From positions 3,658,001 through 3,722,000 of the forward strand of contig NZ_RJJY01000001.1 in NCBI RefSeq assembly GCF_003751085.1: 64,000 bases of DNA, in the 5' to 3' direction. A model generated the notes under the pieces. It had not been told where the DNA came from and searched no databases. It was given only the letters and a program-made list of their open reading frames with translations. The position numbers were made by a program, and so were the translations under genes. Origin of the DNA: Micromonospora sp. Llam0 (GTDB taxonomy: Bacteria > Actinomycetota > Actinomycetes > Mycobacteriales > Micromonosporaceae). Shown here piece after piece: positions 1 to 7,255 of this stretch; the stretch's first letter is position 1; every line of letters starts with the position of its first letter.

Positions 1-224
1 TGCGGGACCTGTGCGACGGCTGGCTCGGCTTCGGCCACGGCACCACCCGTGGCGCCGGTGGCGTGCGGGTCGACGCCGACCAGGTCTGCTTCACTGCCGG
101 CTCGATGACCGGCTGGTTCAGCTGCCTCGACGGCCGGTCGCTGGCCCAGGTGCTGGCCGACCAGGAGCTGACGGAGTCGCTGACCACCGCCTGGCTGGCC
201 ACGGCTGAAGGAGCACAGGTATGA
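1..224 (+). CDS. C-terminal end of a type III CRISPR RAMP protein (partial)
   Basis: The gene enters from outside the window; the readable frame begins at base 3. The 73 visible residues contain GFGHGTTRGAGGV, a glycine-rich loop of the kind found at the end of RAMP (Cas7/Cas5-fold) domains that bind crRNA. The TGA at 222-224 overlaps the ATG of the next gene, so the genes are translationally coupled. Together with Csx19 and the TIGR03986-type RAMP downstream, this suggests a Csx10 or Cas7-like subunit of a type III-D effector complex. Which subunit it is cannot be decided from the fragment. Cas10 and the other subunits, if present, lie upstream of base 1. Confidence 0.7.
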   Translation, partial: RDLCDGWLGFGHGTTRGAGGVRVDADQVCFTAGSMTGWFSCLDGRSLAQVLADQELTESLTTAWLATAEGAQV

Positions 225-820
225 GCACAATCGTGCGTACCGTTCGATCGGTCCACGCGGGCCCGGCGGGCGCGGCGCTGGCGGCCTTCGCCGATGGCAC
301 GTCGGGGATCGGGTTCTGCTACCGGCCGGCGGACGTCCGCTGGTTCCGGTTCGCCTCCGACGGGGTGGCCCGGGGCGCTGACGGGTCGGCGCTCGACCTG
401 ACCGGCGTGTTCGAGCTCCGTGCGTTCACCGGCGAGGCCGAGCTGCGCTGGCTGCATGACAGCGGCGGGACGGGCACCGCTCACTGGGTCGGCGAGTCCG
501 ACACCGACCGCAGCCAACCGGGCATGCCGTGGCGGCTGCGGCACAAGCCGTACGAGCGGCTGCTGTGGGGTGCCGTGGTCGGCCAACGCAACGACCACGG
601 CTGGGTGACGCTGCACGACGGGCGGATCGGCACGCTGCCGGTGCCGGTCGACGGGCCGGCGGCGGAAGGCTCCCTGGTGTGGCTGCAGGCGGTCGAATAC
701 GCCGAGACCGACGAGCACGGCAACGTGGCCGTCGTGGATGAACGCCTGGTCGGGCTGGTGGCCAAGCCGTTTCCGACGCCGAAGGACCCGAAGCCGAAGA
801 ACAAGGGGGCCGCACGATGA
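221..820 (+). CDS. csx19: Csx19-like type III-D CRISPR accessory protein
   Basis: 199 residues, starting at an ATG that overlaps the upstream stop (ATGA) and ending in an ATGA overlap with the next gene. The centre contains FELRAFTGEAELRWLH (about residues 66-81), which resembles the 'ElRWl' core of the TIGR03984/Csx19 family, a small protein tied to type III-D loci whose biochemical role is poorly known. A lysine-rich tail (KPKNKGAAR) closes the protein. Its place between two RAMP genes supports the call more strongly than the sequence alone. It probably belongs to, or assists, the crRNA-guided effector complex in the cytoplasm. Confidence 0.72.
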   Translation: MSTIVRTVRSVHAGPAGAALAAFADGTSGIGFCYRPADVRWFRFASDGVARGADGSALDLTGVFELRAFTGEAELRWLHDSGGTGTAHWVGESDTDRSQPGMPWRLRHKPYERLLWGAVVGQRNDHGWVTLHDGRIGTLPVPVDGPAAEGSLVWLQAVEYAETDEHGNVAVVDERLVGLVAKPFPTPKDPKPKNKGAAR

Positions 821-3216
821 CGATCGCACCGGTGCCGAGCGAGGCACCCGAGCCGTTGCCGCTCGGCAACGGGTTCCTCAACCCGTACGCCTTCGTGTCG
901 ATCCCGGACCGGGCCGACCTGCCGGAGCCGCTGTGGGACGGCAGGCCCGCCGGTCATGACCGTTACCACGCCGACCGGTGGACCGGGACGATCGGCGTCA
1001 CCATCACCACCCGTACCCCGATGTTGATCCCCGACCATGGGCGACGCGCGGCCACCAGCCCGAACGCCGACGAGCCGTTGGAGGTGCGGGTGGACCACAA
1101 GGGCCGTCCGATGCTGTCCGGGTCGGCGGTCAAAGGCGCGCTGCGCTCGGCGTACGAGATGATCACGAACTCGCGGTTCGGGGTGTTCCAGCAGGACAAA
1201 CAGTTGGCGATCCGGTCGGTGGTCGACGAAAACCTCGCCGACCTGCGACCGGCGGTGGTGCTGGAGACCGGCGACGACACCGCCACCCTGCAGGTGGTCG
1301 AGTCCCTCACGCCACGCAACTGGCAGGGCAAGAAGTTGGAAAATCCGGTGCAGACGGCGGTGTGGTCGAAAATGACACTGCGCTGCGAGTGCGCCGGCCG
1401 CTGCAGCGGCAAGATCGGGCACGGCACGGACGGCACCGACGACCCGCCGCGCAGCCCTGACCTGGAGGCGTGGATCTACTTCGCCAGGCTCGGCAGGTTC
1501 CCGCTGTGGCGGGTCGCCACCGTCGCCGAGCCGGGCAGGCTGTGCGACAAGTCGACGGCACGACGACGGCGCGACGAGGACATCGGGTACGAAAAGAAGC
1601 GCAAACGCGGGTTGACGATCGAGGCGCAACATGACCTGGTGAAGGTACGGGGACGGCTGCACCGCACCGGCAGCACTTTTCCGGCCGGCGGTGACCGGAA
1701 ACGCTACGAACGTTTCGTGGTGACCCAGGTGCTCGAAGGCCCCGTCGAGTTGAAGCTGACCAAGGTCACCGTCGGCAAGCAACTGCTCGACGGCTGGCAG
1801 GCCACGATCGACTCGTACCACTGGGCGCATCACCGGGAGAAGGAGACGAACACCCGCTACGGCCAGTACGTGTGGCAGCCGCAGCGGTGGCGGCAACTGC
1901 GCCCGCACGACACCCTCTACGCCAGGATCACCCCGGCCGATTCCGCAGCCGGTCAGCAGATCCAGGTCGACCGGCTGTTCCCGGCGATGGTCGGGCGGGT
2001 GCCGTTCGCCGGCACACCGAAGCAGAGCCTGCCGGAGGCACACCGTCCAGCGAAGAATCACTCGGAGCTGTCGCCAGCCGACCGGGTGTTCGGCTGGGTG
2101 GGGCAGGACGGCCGCCGAGGTGACGAAGGACCCGCATACCGGGGGCATCTGCGGGTGCTGCCGCCGCACGAGTCGCAGGCACCGGACCCGAGCAGCGTGC
2201 AGCGGATCGGCGGAGGGCTGCAACTGGTCGCCCTCAACTCCCCCAAGCCGTCGCAGTTCCGCTTCTACCTGGGTGACCGCGACGGTAAACCGCTCAACGG
2301 GGTGGCGAAGGACGCCGACGAGGGCTACCCAACCGAGCCGGGCCAGCGCCGCTTGCGCGGACGCAAGGTCTACCTGACCCACGCCGAGGTGCTGCCCGGC
2401 CAGAACGCCGTCGAGTACTGGAAACCACCGGCTGGTGACGGCACCGGCCCGCCGAAACCAGGGCTCGTGAACGTCAAAGCCGGCCCGCGCTACCGCGAGT
2501 ACGCCCGGTCGCCGGTCCGGGAAGGCGACAAGGACAACGTGGACGTCGTCACGTCGGTGTCGCAGTGGGTGAAGCAGGGCACGAAGTTCCGGCTGACGCT
2601 GCAGGTCGACAACCTCACCGACACCGAACTCGGTGCCCTGCTGTGGCTGCTGTGGCTGCCCGAAGGTGCCTGCCTCAAGCTCGGGCTCGGCAAGCCGCTC
2701 GGGTTCGGCGCGGTGCGGGCCGAGGTGGACTGGGGCGACACCAGGCTGTTCCACGGCGACCGGCTGCGGGACCGCTACCGCCTGCTGTCGCGCTCGCCGG
2801 AGCCGGTCGACGTGTCCACCGTCCGGCAGCTGATCGACGACTACGACGCCCTGCTGCGCGAACATCTACCGACCGTCCGGACGGAGTTCCTGAACGCCGC
2901 ATACGGTTTCCGCAACGCGCCGGTGCACTACCCCCGGGCCGCGGACACCGACAAGGAGCACACGCCACCGCGGCCGGGCCAGCCGTCGACGCCGCGCAAC
3001 ACCACATTCGACTGGTGGGTGACCAACGACGCCATCGGCGAGAAGGACAACCGGCCGAAGGACCGACGGCTGGCGCTGGGCGAGCTGTCCAACCCGGAAA
3101 ACCTCGTCCTGCCGTACCACCCGAAGAAGAAGGAACGCAACGCTGGTGGCAAGAACGGGGGCAACGGGGGCAACGGCGGTGGCAGCGCCAAGAAGCGCGG
3201 CGGCGGCCGGAAGTAG
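817..3216 (+). CDS. TIGR03986-type CRISPR RAMP protein (Cas7-like subunit)
   Basis: 799 residues, coupled to csx19 by an ATGA overlap. The N-terminus has the family layout: NPYAFVSIP, then GTIGVTITTRTPMLIPD and MLSGSAVKGALRSAYE, the RAMP entry motif with the GSxxKGALR helix. A late block, CLKLGLGKPLGFGAVRAEV (about residues 622-640), is the glycine-rich RAMP loop. TIGR03986 proteins accompany type III-D Csx10/Csx19 loci and act as backbone RAMPs of the effector complex. CECAGRC near residues 190-196 could bind zinc. The last 30 residues (KNGGNGGNGGGSAKKRGGGRK) are Gly/Lys-rich, probably disordered and nucleic-acid binding. It is the last gene of the operon; a hairpin follows at once. Confidence 0.85.
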   Translation: MTIAPVPSEAPEPLPLGNGFLNPYAFVSIPDRADLPEPLWDGRPAGHDRYHADRWTGTIGVTITTRTPMLIPDHGRRAATSPNADEPLEVRVDHKGRPMLSGSAVKGALRSAYEMITNSRFGVFQQDKQLAIRSVVDENLADLRPAVVLETGDDTATLQVVESLTPRNWQGKKLENPVQTAVWSKMTLRCECAGRCSGKIGHGTDGTDDPPRSPDLEAWIYFARLGRFPLWRVATVAEPGRLCDKSTARRRRDEDIGYEKKRKRGLTIEAQHDLVKVRGRLHRTGSTFPAGGDRKRYERFVVTQVLEGPVELKLTKVTVGKQLLDGWQATIDSYHWAHHREKETNTRYGQYVWQPQRWRQLRPHDTLYARITPADSAAGQQIQVDRLFPAMVGRVPFAGTPKQSLPEAHRPAKNHSELSPADRVFGWVGQDGRRGDEGPAYRGHLRVLPPHESQAPDPSSVQRIGGGLQLVALNSPKPSQFRFYLGDRDGKPLNGVAKDADEGYPTEPGQRRLRGRKVYLTHAEVLPGQNAVEYWKPPAGDGTGPPKPGLVNVKAGPRYREYARSPVREGDKDNVDVVTSVSQWVKQGTKFRLTLQVDNLTDTELGALLWLLWLPEGACLKLGLGKPLGFGAVRAEVDWGDTRLFHGDRLRDRYRLLSRSPEPVDVSTVRQLIDDYDALLREHLPTVRTEFLNAAYGFRNAPVHYPRAADTDKEHTPPRPGQPSTPRNTTFDWWVTNDAIGEKDNRPKDRRLALGELSNPENLVLPYHPKKKERNAGGKNGGNGGNGGGSAKKRGGGRK

Positions 3217-3237
3217 CTCGGCGCCGCGGTGAGCCGG

Positions 3238-3273
3238 CCGGGCTCCGGTGGAGGTCCCGCTACCGGAGCCCGG
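3238..3273. terminator. bidirectional hairpin between convergent CRISPR genes
   Basis: A perfect 12-bp stem (CCGGGCTCCGGT / ACCGGAGCCCGG) with a 12-nt loop lies 22 bp after the RAMP stop and overlaps the last codons of the convergent CARF-HEPN gene. No U-tract is seen on either side, as is common in high-GC actinomycetes. Confidence 0.6.
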
Positions 3274-5677
3274 CACCGGCCTGGCCGGCCCGATCGGCGC
3301 GCCAGGCCAGCTCGGTGTGTTCGGCGTCGCGCAGCCGGCGTACGTCGGTGCGCAGCTCAGCGAGCAGGTCGGCCAGCCGGGGTCCGCCGCCGGGGCGGTC
3401 GCCGAAGGTGGCGCGGGCGGCGTCGGCCATCGCGCTGAGCAGCCCGCTGACGGTGCGCTGCGCTCCCCCGGTGCGTTCCACGATCAGCGGTTCCAGGTTG
3501 CGTGGCTCCGGGTTCAGCGGCTGCGGGGTGTCGCCGTCGATGTGGCCGTGGCCGTGGGTGATCGGCAGCCGGTTGCGGATCTCGTACAGCGGTCGCAGCA
3601 CCTGCCGCCGGGTGGCTTCCTTGAGCCGGTTGGCGTCGATGGAGTGTTCGGTGCTGGCGCAGGCGCCGATGATGGCGCGCATGCCGGTGGCGGCGTCCCG
3701 GTCGACGTCGGGCAGCGCGGCCCACACGTCGATCCGTTCGCCGATCATCCGGAAGGTGCAGTCCTCGGTGGTGGTGACGTCGGCCTGCACCGGCACCGGC
3801 CAGCGGCGCAGCCGCCGGGTGGCGCAGCGCAGCGCGTCGGACAGGCTCACCGCGCGGGCGCTCAGCGGCTGCCCGGCGGCGAGGGTGCCGAGCAGCCGGG
3901 CGGCGGTGTCGAGCTCGGCGATGTCGAGGGCGTGGCTGGCGGCAGCCAGGATGGCCAGGTCGGTGCCGAAGCGCAGCGGCAGCCGGTGGGTGCCGGCGTC
4001 GAGCACGCTCCGGTCGCGGCTGACGAGCTGGCGCAGGAACAGCGGGATTCCCCGTACGGCGGCAGCCTGCTGCCCGGCGGCGAGCAGGGTCAGCACATGC
4101 TCCTTCGGCCCGGTGGGGATCAGCACGATCGCCCCGGTGTCCGGGCCGACGCGCTGGCGCAGCAGCTCGGCGGCTGCCGGTTCGGTGAACGCCGCCGGGG
4201 CGTCGACGGCGACGCCGAGGTCGGCGATCGGGGCGGCGACGGCGGTGTGCCCGGCGGCCCGCAGCCGGTCGGCGGCCTGGCGGGCGTGCGGATAGGTGCC
4301 GGCGGCGGTGCCGAGGATCAACGCCTTGACCGGCACCGGCTGGCCGGCCGGCACCCCGAGGTAGGTGCGGACCGCCGGGTCGAGGTCGTCGCGCCGGTCG
4401 GGGTCGGCGGCGGCCTCGACGACCTGTTCGACGATGTACGGGCTGCCGTCGCGCGACGGGTTGCCGACGACGCTGAGGTACCAGACGGTGTCGCCGGGCA
4501 CCAGGGGCAGCGGCCCGAGCCCGGCCGGCGCGTCGTCGCCGGCCGCTGTCGTGGCCGGGACGCCGTCGTGTTGGCGCAGGTGTCGGCGCAGCGCGTCGAG
4601 CATCGGCGGGTCCGGTGGTTTGAGTTCGTGGGCGCTGGCTTTGCCCATCTCGTTGAGCTGGTGCACGATCTGCGAGGCGAGCCACCGGCCGCTGGGCGCG
4701 GCTTTCGCCGCCCGTACCGCCGGGTTGGCGTGCCCGGCGCGTTGCTCGCGGATGACCCGCAGCATCGCCCCGAGGGTGACCGGGGATCGTTTGGCCTGCT
4801 GTTCGGCCCAGGTGAGCAGGTCCACCGGGGAGCCGTCGGCGGCGCGCAGCTCACGGTAGCGCTGGGCGACGTAGGCGCGGACGGTGAAGCCGCTGCTGCC
4901 GTCACCGCGCATCAACGCGGCGGCCATCACGGCCCGCATCCGGTCGGCGTTCGGCTCGACGTACGCCTGCCCGTAGTGCTCGGCTTCGGCGTCGACGACC
5001 CGCCGCTGCTCGACGGTCAGGCTGAGCTGACCCGCGTCGGCGAGAGCCCGCAGCAGATCGTGGTAACGCCAGCGACGCAGCAACGGCACCACCGGGTCGA
5101 CCGGCAACCCGGCCGTCGGGTCGTAGACGGCGTGCCGGGGCGGCACGGTCGGCCCGATCCGGATCAACGACCACGGCAGCCCGGACGTGATGACGGCGTC
5201 GAGTGCGCCGAGGACGGTCTGGGTTGCTCCGACGCCCCAGTTCATGCAGATCCGGTCGGCACCAGGATTTGCCTGGGCGACGAGGACGCGAGCGACGCCG
5301 GTGGCGATGTCGATCTCGTCGAGGCTGTCAGCGTGCACCACGGTAACGGCGGCGATGGTGCCGCCGTACAGGTCGGGCAGGCGGCGGAGGGCGCGTCGGA
5401 TTGCGGCAGCGATAGAAGCAACCGGGGTGGTGGTCACAACAATCAGGTGTACGGCGGTGTCGGAGTCGGCGCGTAAAGCAGCGAGCGCGGCGGCCAGCGG
5501 CGCCATGCCGCCGGTGATCTGCGCCGGGGTGCGTAGCCGCAGGATCCGCCGGGTCTGGTCATCGTCGTCAGGCCGCTCGTCAAGCAGCTGTAACAAGGTG
5601 GCGGCACCGGCGCTGTCAGGTACGGGTACGCCGAGGTCAGCGTGCCCGGCGGGGTGTACCAGGAAGCAGGTCTGCAA
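3260..5677 (-). CDS. Csm6/Csx1-like ribonuclease with two CARF-like regions and a C-terminal HEPN motif
   Basis: 805 residues, longer than typical Csx1 (about 400-450). The N-terminal half contains a Rossmann-like stretch (VHLIVVTTTPVASIAAAI; later ADRICMNWGVGATQTVLGALDAV) resembling CARF ligand loops. A second Rossmann-like unit begins near residue 402 (DTVWYLSVVGNPSRDGSPY) and includes GAIVLIPTGPKEHVLTLLAAG, similar to the CARF 'TGGTK' region. Near the C-terminus LYEIRNRLPITHGHG gives RN-X5-H (R701-H708), the HEPN RNase signature. CARF-HEPN proteins bind cyclic oligoadenylate made by Cas10 and cleave RNA. The start is a TTG without a clear ribosome binding site, so the N-terminus is uncertain. 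It is convergent with the RAMP operon and head-to-head with mCpol. The second CARF-like region is inferred by eye. Confidence 0.72.
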   Translation of the reverse strand: MQTCFLVHPAGHADLGVPVPDSAGAATLLQLLDERPDDDDQTRRILRLRTPAQITGGMAPLAAALAALRADSDTAVHLIVVTTTPVASIAAAIRRALRRLPDLYGGTIAAVTVVHADSLDEIDIATGVARVLVAQANPGADRICMNWGVGATQTVLGALDAVITSGLPWSLIRIGPTVPPRHAVYDPTAGLPVDPVVPLLRRWRYHDLLRALADAGQLSLTVEQRRVVDAEAEHYGQAYVEPNADRMRAVMAAALMRGDGSSGFTVRAYVAQRYRELRAADGSPVDLLTWAEQQAKRSPVTLGAMLRVIREQRAGHANPAVRAAKAAPSGRWLASQIVHQLNEMGKASAHELKPPDPPMLDALRRHLRQHDGVPATTAAGDDAPAGLGPLPLVPGDTVWYLSVVGNPSRDGSPYIVEQVVEAAADPDRRDDLDPAVRTYLGVPAGQPVPVKALILGTAAGTYPHARQAADRLRAAGHTAVAAPIADLGVAVDAPAAFTEPAAAELLRQRVGPDTGAIVLIPTGPKEHVLTLLAAGQQAAAVRGIPLFLRQLVSRDRSVLDAGTHRLPLRFGTDLAILAAASHALDIAELDTAARLLGTLAAGQPLSARAVSLSDALRCATRRLRRWPVPVQADVTTTEDCTFRMIGERIDVWAALPDVDRDAATGMRAIIGACASTEHSIDANRLKEATRRQVLRPLYEIRNRLPITHGHGHIDGDTPQPLNPEPRNLEPLIVERTGGAQRTVSGLLSAMADAARATFGDRPGGGPRLADLLAELRTDVRRLRDAEHTELAWRADRAGQAGAGLR

Positions 5678-5946
5678 CTGACCCGTCCGATCAAGGTGTA
5701 GGGGTCGATGTGGTTAGCCGAACTACGTTACTGCGATCAGGGGGACCCGCAACCCATCTGTCGACAAGGCGATCTACTGCCTCATCGGGCTCTCTACAGT
5801 GGCCGCCACCACCGATGATGGTCTGATGCGACGCGAGGACTCTTCATGTTCGCCCCTGGACGACCAGTTCGCGGTAGTGTGCCATCCGCTCGGGTCAGGC
5901 TTTACCGGGAGAGCCGGCTGGCTGCACGAACCGCAGGGGCCAGACC
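5678..5946. promoter_or_regulatory. divergent intergenic region between the CARF-HEPN and mCpol genes
   Basis: This 269-bp gap must hold the promoters of both divergent units. No convincing -35/-10 pair, repeat or ORF was recognised. Confidence 0.4.
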
Positions 5947-6333
5947 GTGACTGCTAGATGGTTCCTCGCTCTGGACGGCGACGACATCGGCCGCCGCCTC
6001 GAACTCTACATGCTGACCGAGAACCTGCACGACCTGCAGACCTTCGCCAGAGATTTTAGTCAGACGGTGTCCCGGGTCGTACAGTCACTGCAGCTGACAC
6101 CCGATGTTGACATCATCCTCGGGAGCGGCGACAGCATCCTCGCCCGCCTGCCACAACGAGAGATCGAGCGTTCGATCTCACTTGTCAAGCAGGCAACCGC
6201 GAACACTGGATTCAGCTTTTCTGGCGGCTACGCCGAGACCATGCAAGGAGCCTATTTAGCACTGAAAGTAGCTAAATCCACCGGCAAGAACAGGATAATT
6301 CCCGCACCCCAGAGGCCGGGGATCGAGACGTGA
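5947..6333 (+). CDS. minimal CRISPR polymerase (mCpol), Panoptes OptS-like nucleotide cyclase
   Basis: 128 residues, GTG start. The protein is a bare Palm/cyclase domain: WFLALDGDDIGRRLE (residues 5-19) supplies the first metal-binding aspartates and IILGSGDSILARL (residues 56-68) is the GGDD-equivalent hairpin (GSGD). FSFSGGYAETMQGAYLALKVAKSTGKNRI (residues 89-117) is the family's conserved C-terminal block. mCpol proteins are Cas10-Palm relatives predicted from comparative genomics to make nucleotide second messengers. In Panoptes systems this enzyme constitutively makes a cyclic dinucleotide that holds a membrane effector off. The next gene, a CARF-2TM protein, overlaps by GTGA, so enzyme and sensor are co-translated. 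The nucleotide product here is unknown. Confidence 0.86.
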   Translation: MTARWFLALDGDDIGRRLELYMLTENLHDLQTFARDFSQTVSRVVQSLQLTPDVDIILGSGDSILARLPQREIERSISLVKQATANTGFSFSGGYAETMQGAYLALKVAKSTGKNRIIPAPQRPGIET

Positions 6334-7073
6334 AGCGCGCACTCATCTTCATGCAGTCAGGGAAACCTGAAACGTACATAAACGTACTATCAGTCCTCCA
6401 TGACCAATACGGAATTGATCATTTCACCTTCGTGGCAGTCACCTCTGGCTCGATGGACAGCGCCTCACCCAATTTGGTACTCGACAATATGCAAGGAAGA
6501 CTAAGAGAGCTCTCCCAAGGCACCTATACCTACGAGCAAAAGACAGTATCTCTACCCGAGAGCGCACGCAAGGCATACGGGGCGATAGCAAGCAAGATCC
6601 AGACGAATAGCGATATCCGTAGTGAGAAGGTCGACGAGATTCCGCGACTCCTGGACGAATACAAGAAAGTTGACACCGTTGCACCAACGGTCGATATCAC
6701 AGGACTGTCGAAAGTTCCAGCCATAAAAGTAACTATACTTGGCCTAAGGCATCACAAAGAGTTCTACACATACGAACTGCAGCAGCAGAATGCCGGGAAT
6801 CCTGGATCCAGGGCACCTTTCTATTACGAAGATGGCGCCAGCTATAGCTACACCCCGATAACCCGCGATACAGGGATATACAACAACCTCAAGGGATACG
6901 TTCCACGAGAACGAATCACCATCACAGCAGCAGCATTACTGCTAATTGGATTCAGCACACTCACCATCACCCTAATCGTCGACCCTCAACATATCGCATT
7001 GTCGCTCGTCAGCCTTCTTGCCAATATTCTTGGAAGTCTTGCTGCCGCCTATCAGTTCATTTCTCATGACTGA
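6330..7073 (+). CDS. CARF-2TM membrane effector paired with mCpol
   Basis: 247 residues; its GTG overlaps the mCpol TGA. Residues 1-155 look like a CARF sensor: RALIFMQSGKPETYINVL at the start, FTFVAVTSGSMDS, and VDITGLSK (121-128) followed by a beta-alpha unit (AIKVTILGL...FYTYELQ). Residues 196-216 and 222-243 are two strongly hydrophobic helices separated by only DPQH, a hairpin membrane anchor or pore. The expected role is an inner-membrane killing effector gated by the nucleotide made by mCpol; loss of ligand (inhibitory logic) or gain of ligand could trigger it. The gene is visibly richer in A/T and rare codons (ATA, AGA, TTA) than its neighbours, suggesting recent transfer. It differs from Cap15-type 2TM-beta proteins, whose membrane helices are N-terminal. 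Confidence 0.77.
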   Translation: MKRALIFMQSGKPETYINVLSVLHDQYGIDHFTFVAVTSGSMDSASPNLVLDNMQGRLRELSQGTYTYEQKTVSLPESARKAYGAIASKIQTNSDIRSEKVDEIPRLLDEYKKVDTVAPTVDITGLSKVPAIKVTILGLRHHKEFYTYELQQQNAGNPGSRAPFYYEDGASYSYTPITRDTGIYNNLKGYVPRERITITAAALLLIGFSTLTITLIVDPQHIALSLVSLLANILGSLAAAYQFISHD

Positions 7074-7230
7074 CAAACCAGCCACCGAAGACGCGGAGGC
7101 GACAGGTAGTCGGGACTCATCGCAGACTGGGTCCGCACCGAGCTTGCCGACGCGACCGGCTGGCAGCGGTCGCGATGCCTGTGTCGGGGATCCGATGGCG
7201 ACCTTGCCCCGGTGGCGGGTTCCACAGTAG
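7066..7230 (+). CDS. possible small ORF between CARF-2TM and SAVED genes
   Basis: A 54-residue frame begins at an ATG overlapping the end of the CARF-2TM gene and stops 25 bp before the SAVED gene's GTG. It starts MTDKPATEDAEATG, polar and low-complexity, with no recognised domain. Base composition jumps back to GC-rich here, so it may mark the edge of the transferred mCpol unit rather than a real gene. Confidence 0.22.
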   Translation: MTDKPATEDAEATGSRDSSQTGSAPSLPTRPAGSGRDACVGDPMATLPRWRVPQ

Positions 7231-7255
7231 CGCGGCCGGCGTCGATGATGGCACG

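Noticed and set aside
481..2865. Long minus-strand frame opposite csx19 and the RAMP gene
   Set aside because: No recognisable motif, spans a gene boundary on the other strand; antisense shadow.
3248..5476. Plus-strand open frame of about 740 codons opposite the CARF-HEPN gene
   Set aside because: Gly/Val/Gln-rich shadow with no motif; the minus-strand frame has Rossmann and HEPN signatures.
6330..7073. CBASS Cap15-type 2TM-beta effector
   Set aside because: The membrane helices are C-terminal and the N-terminal part looks like CARF, the reverse of Cap15.
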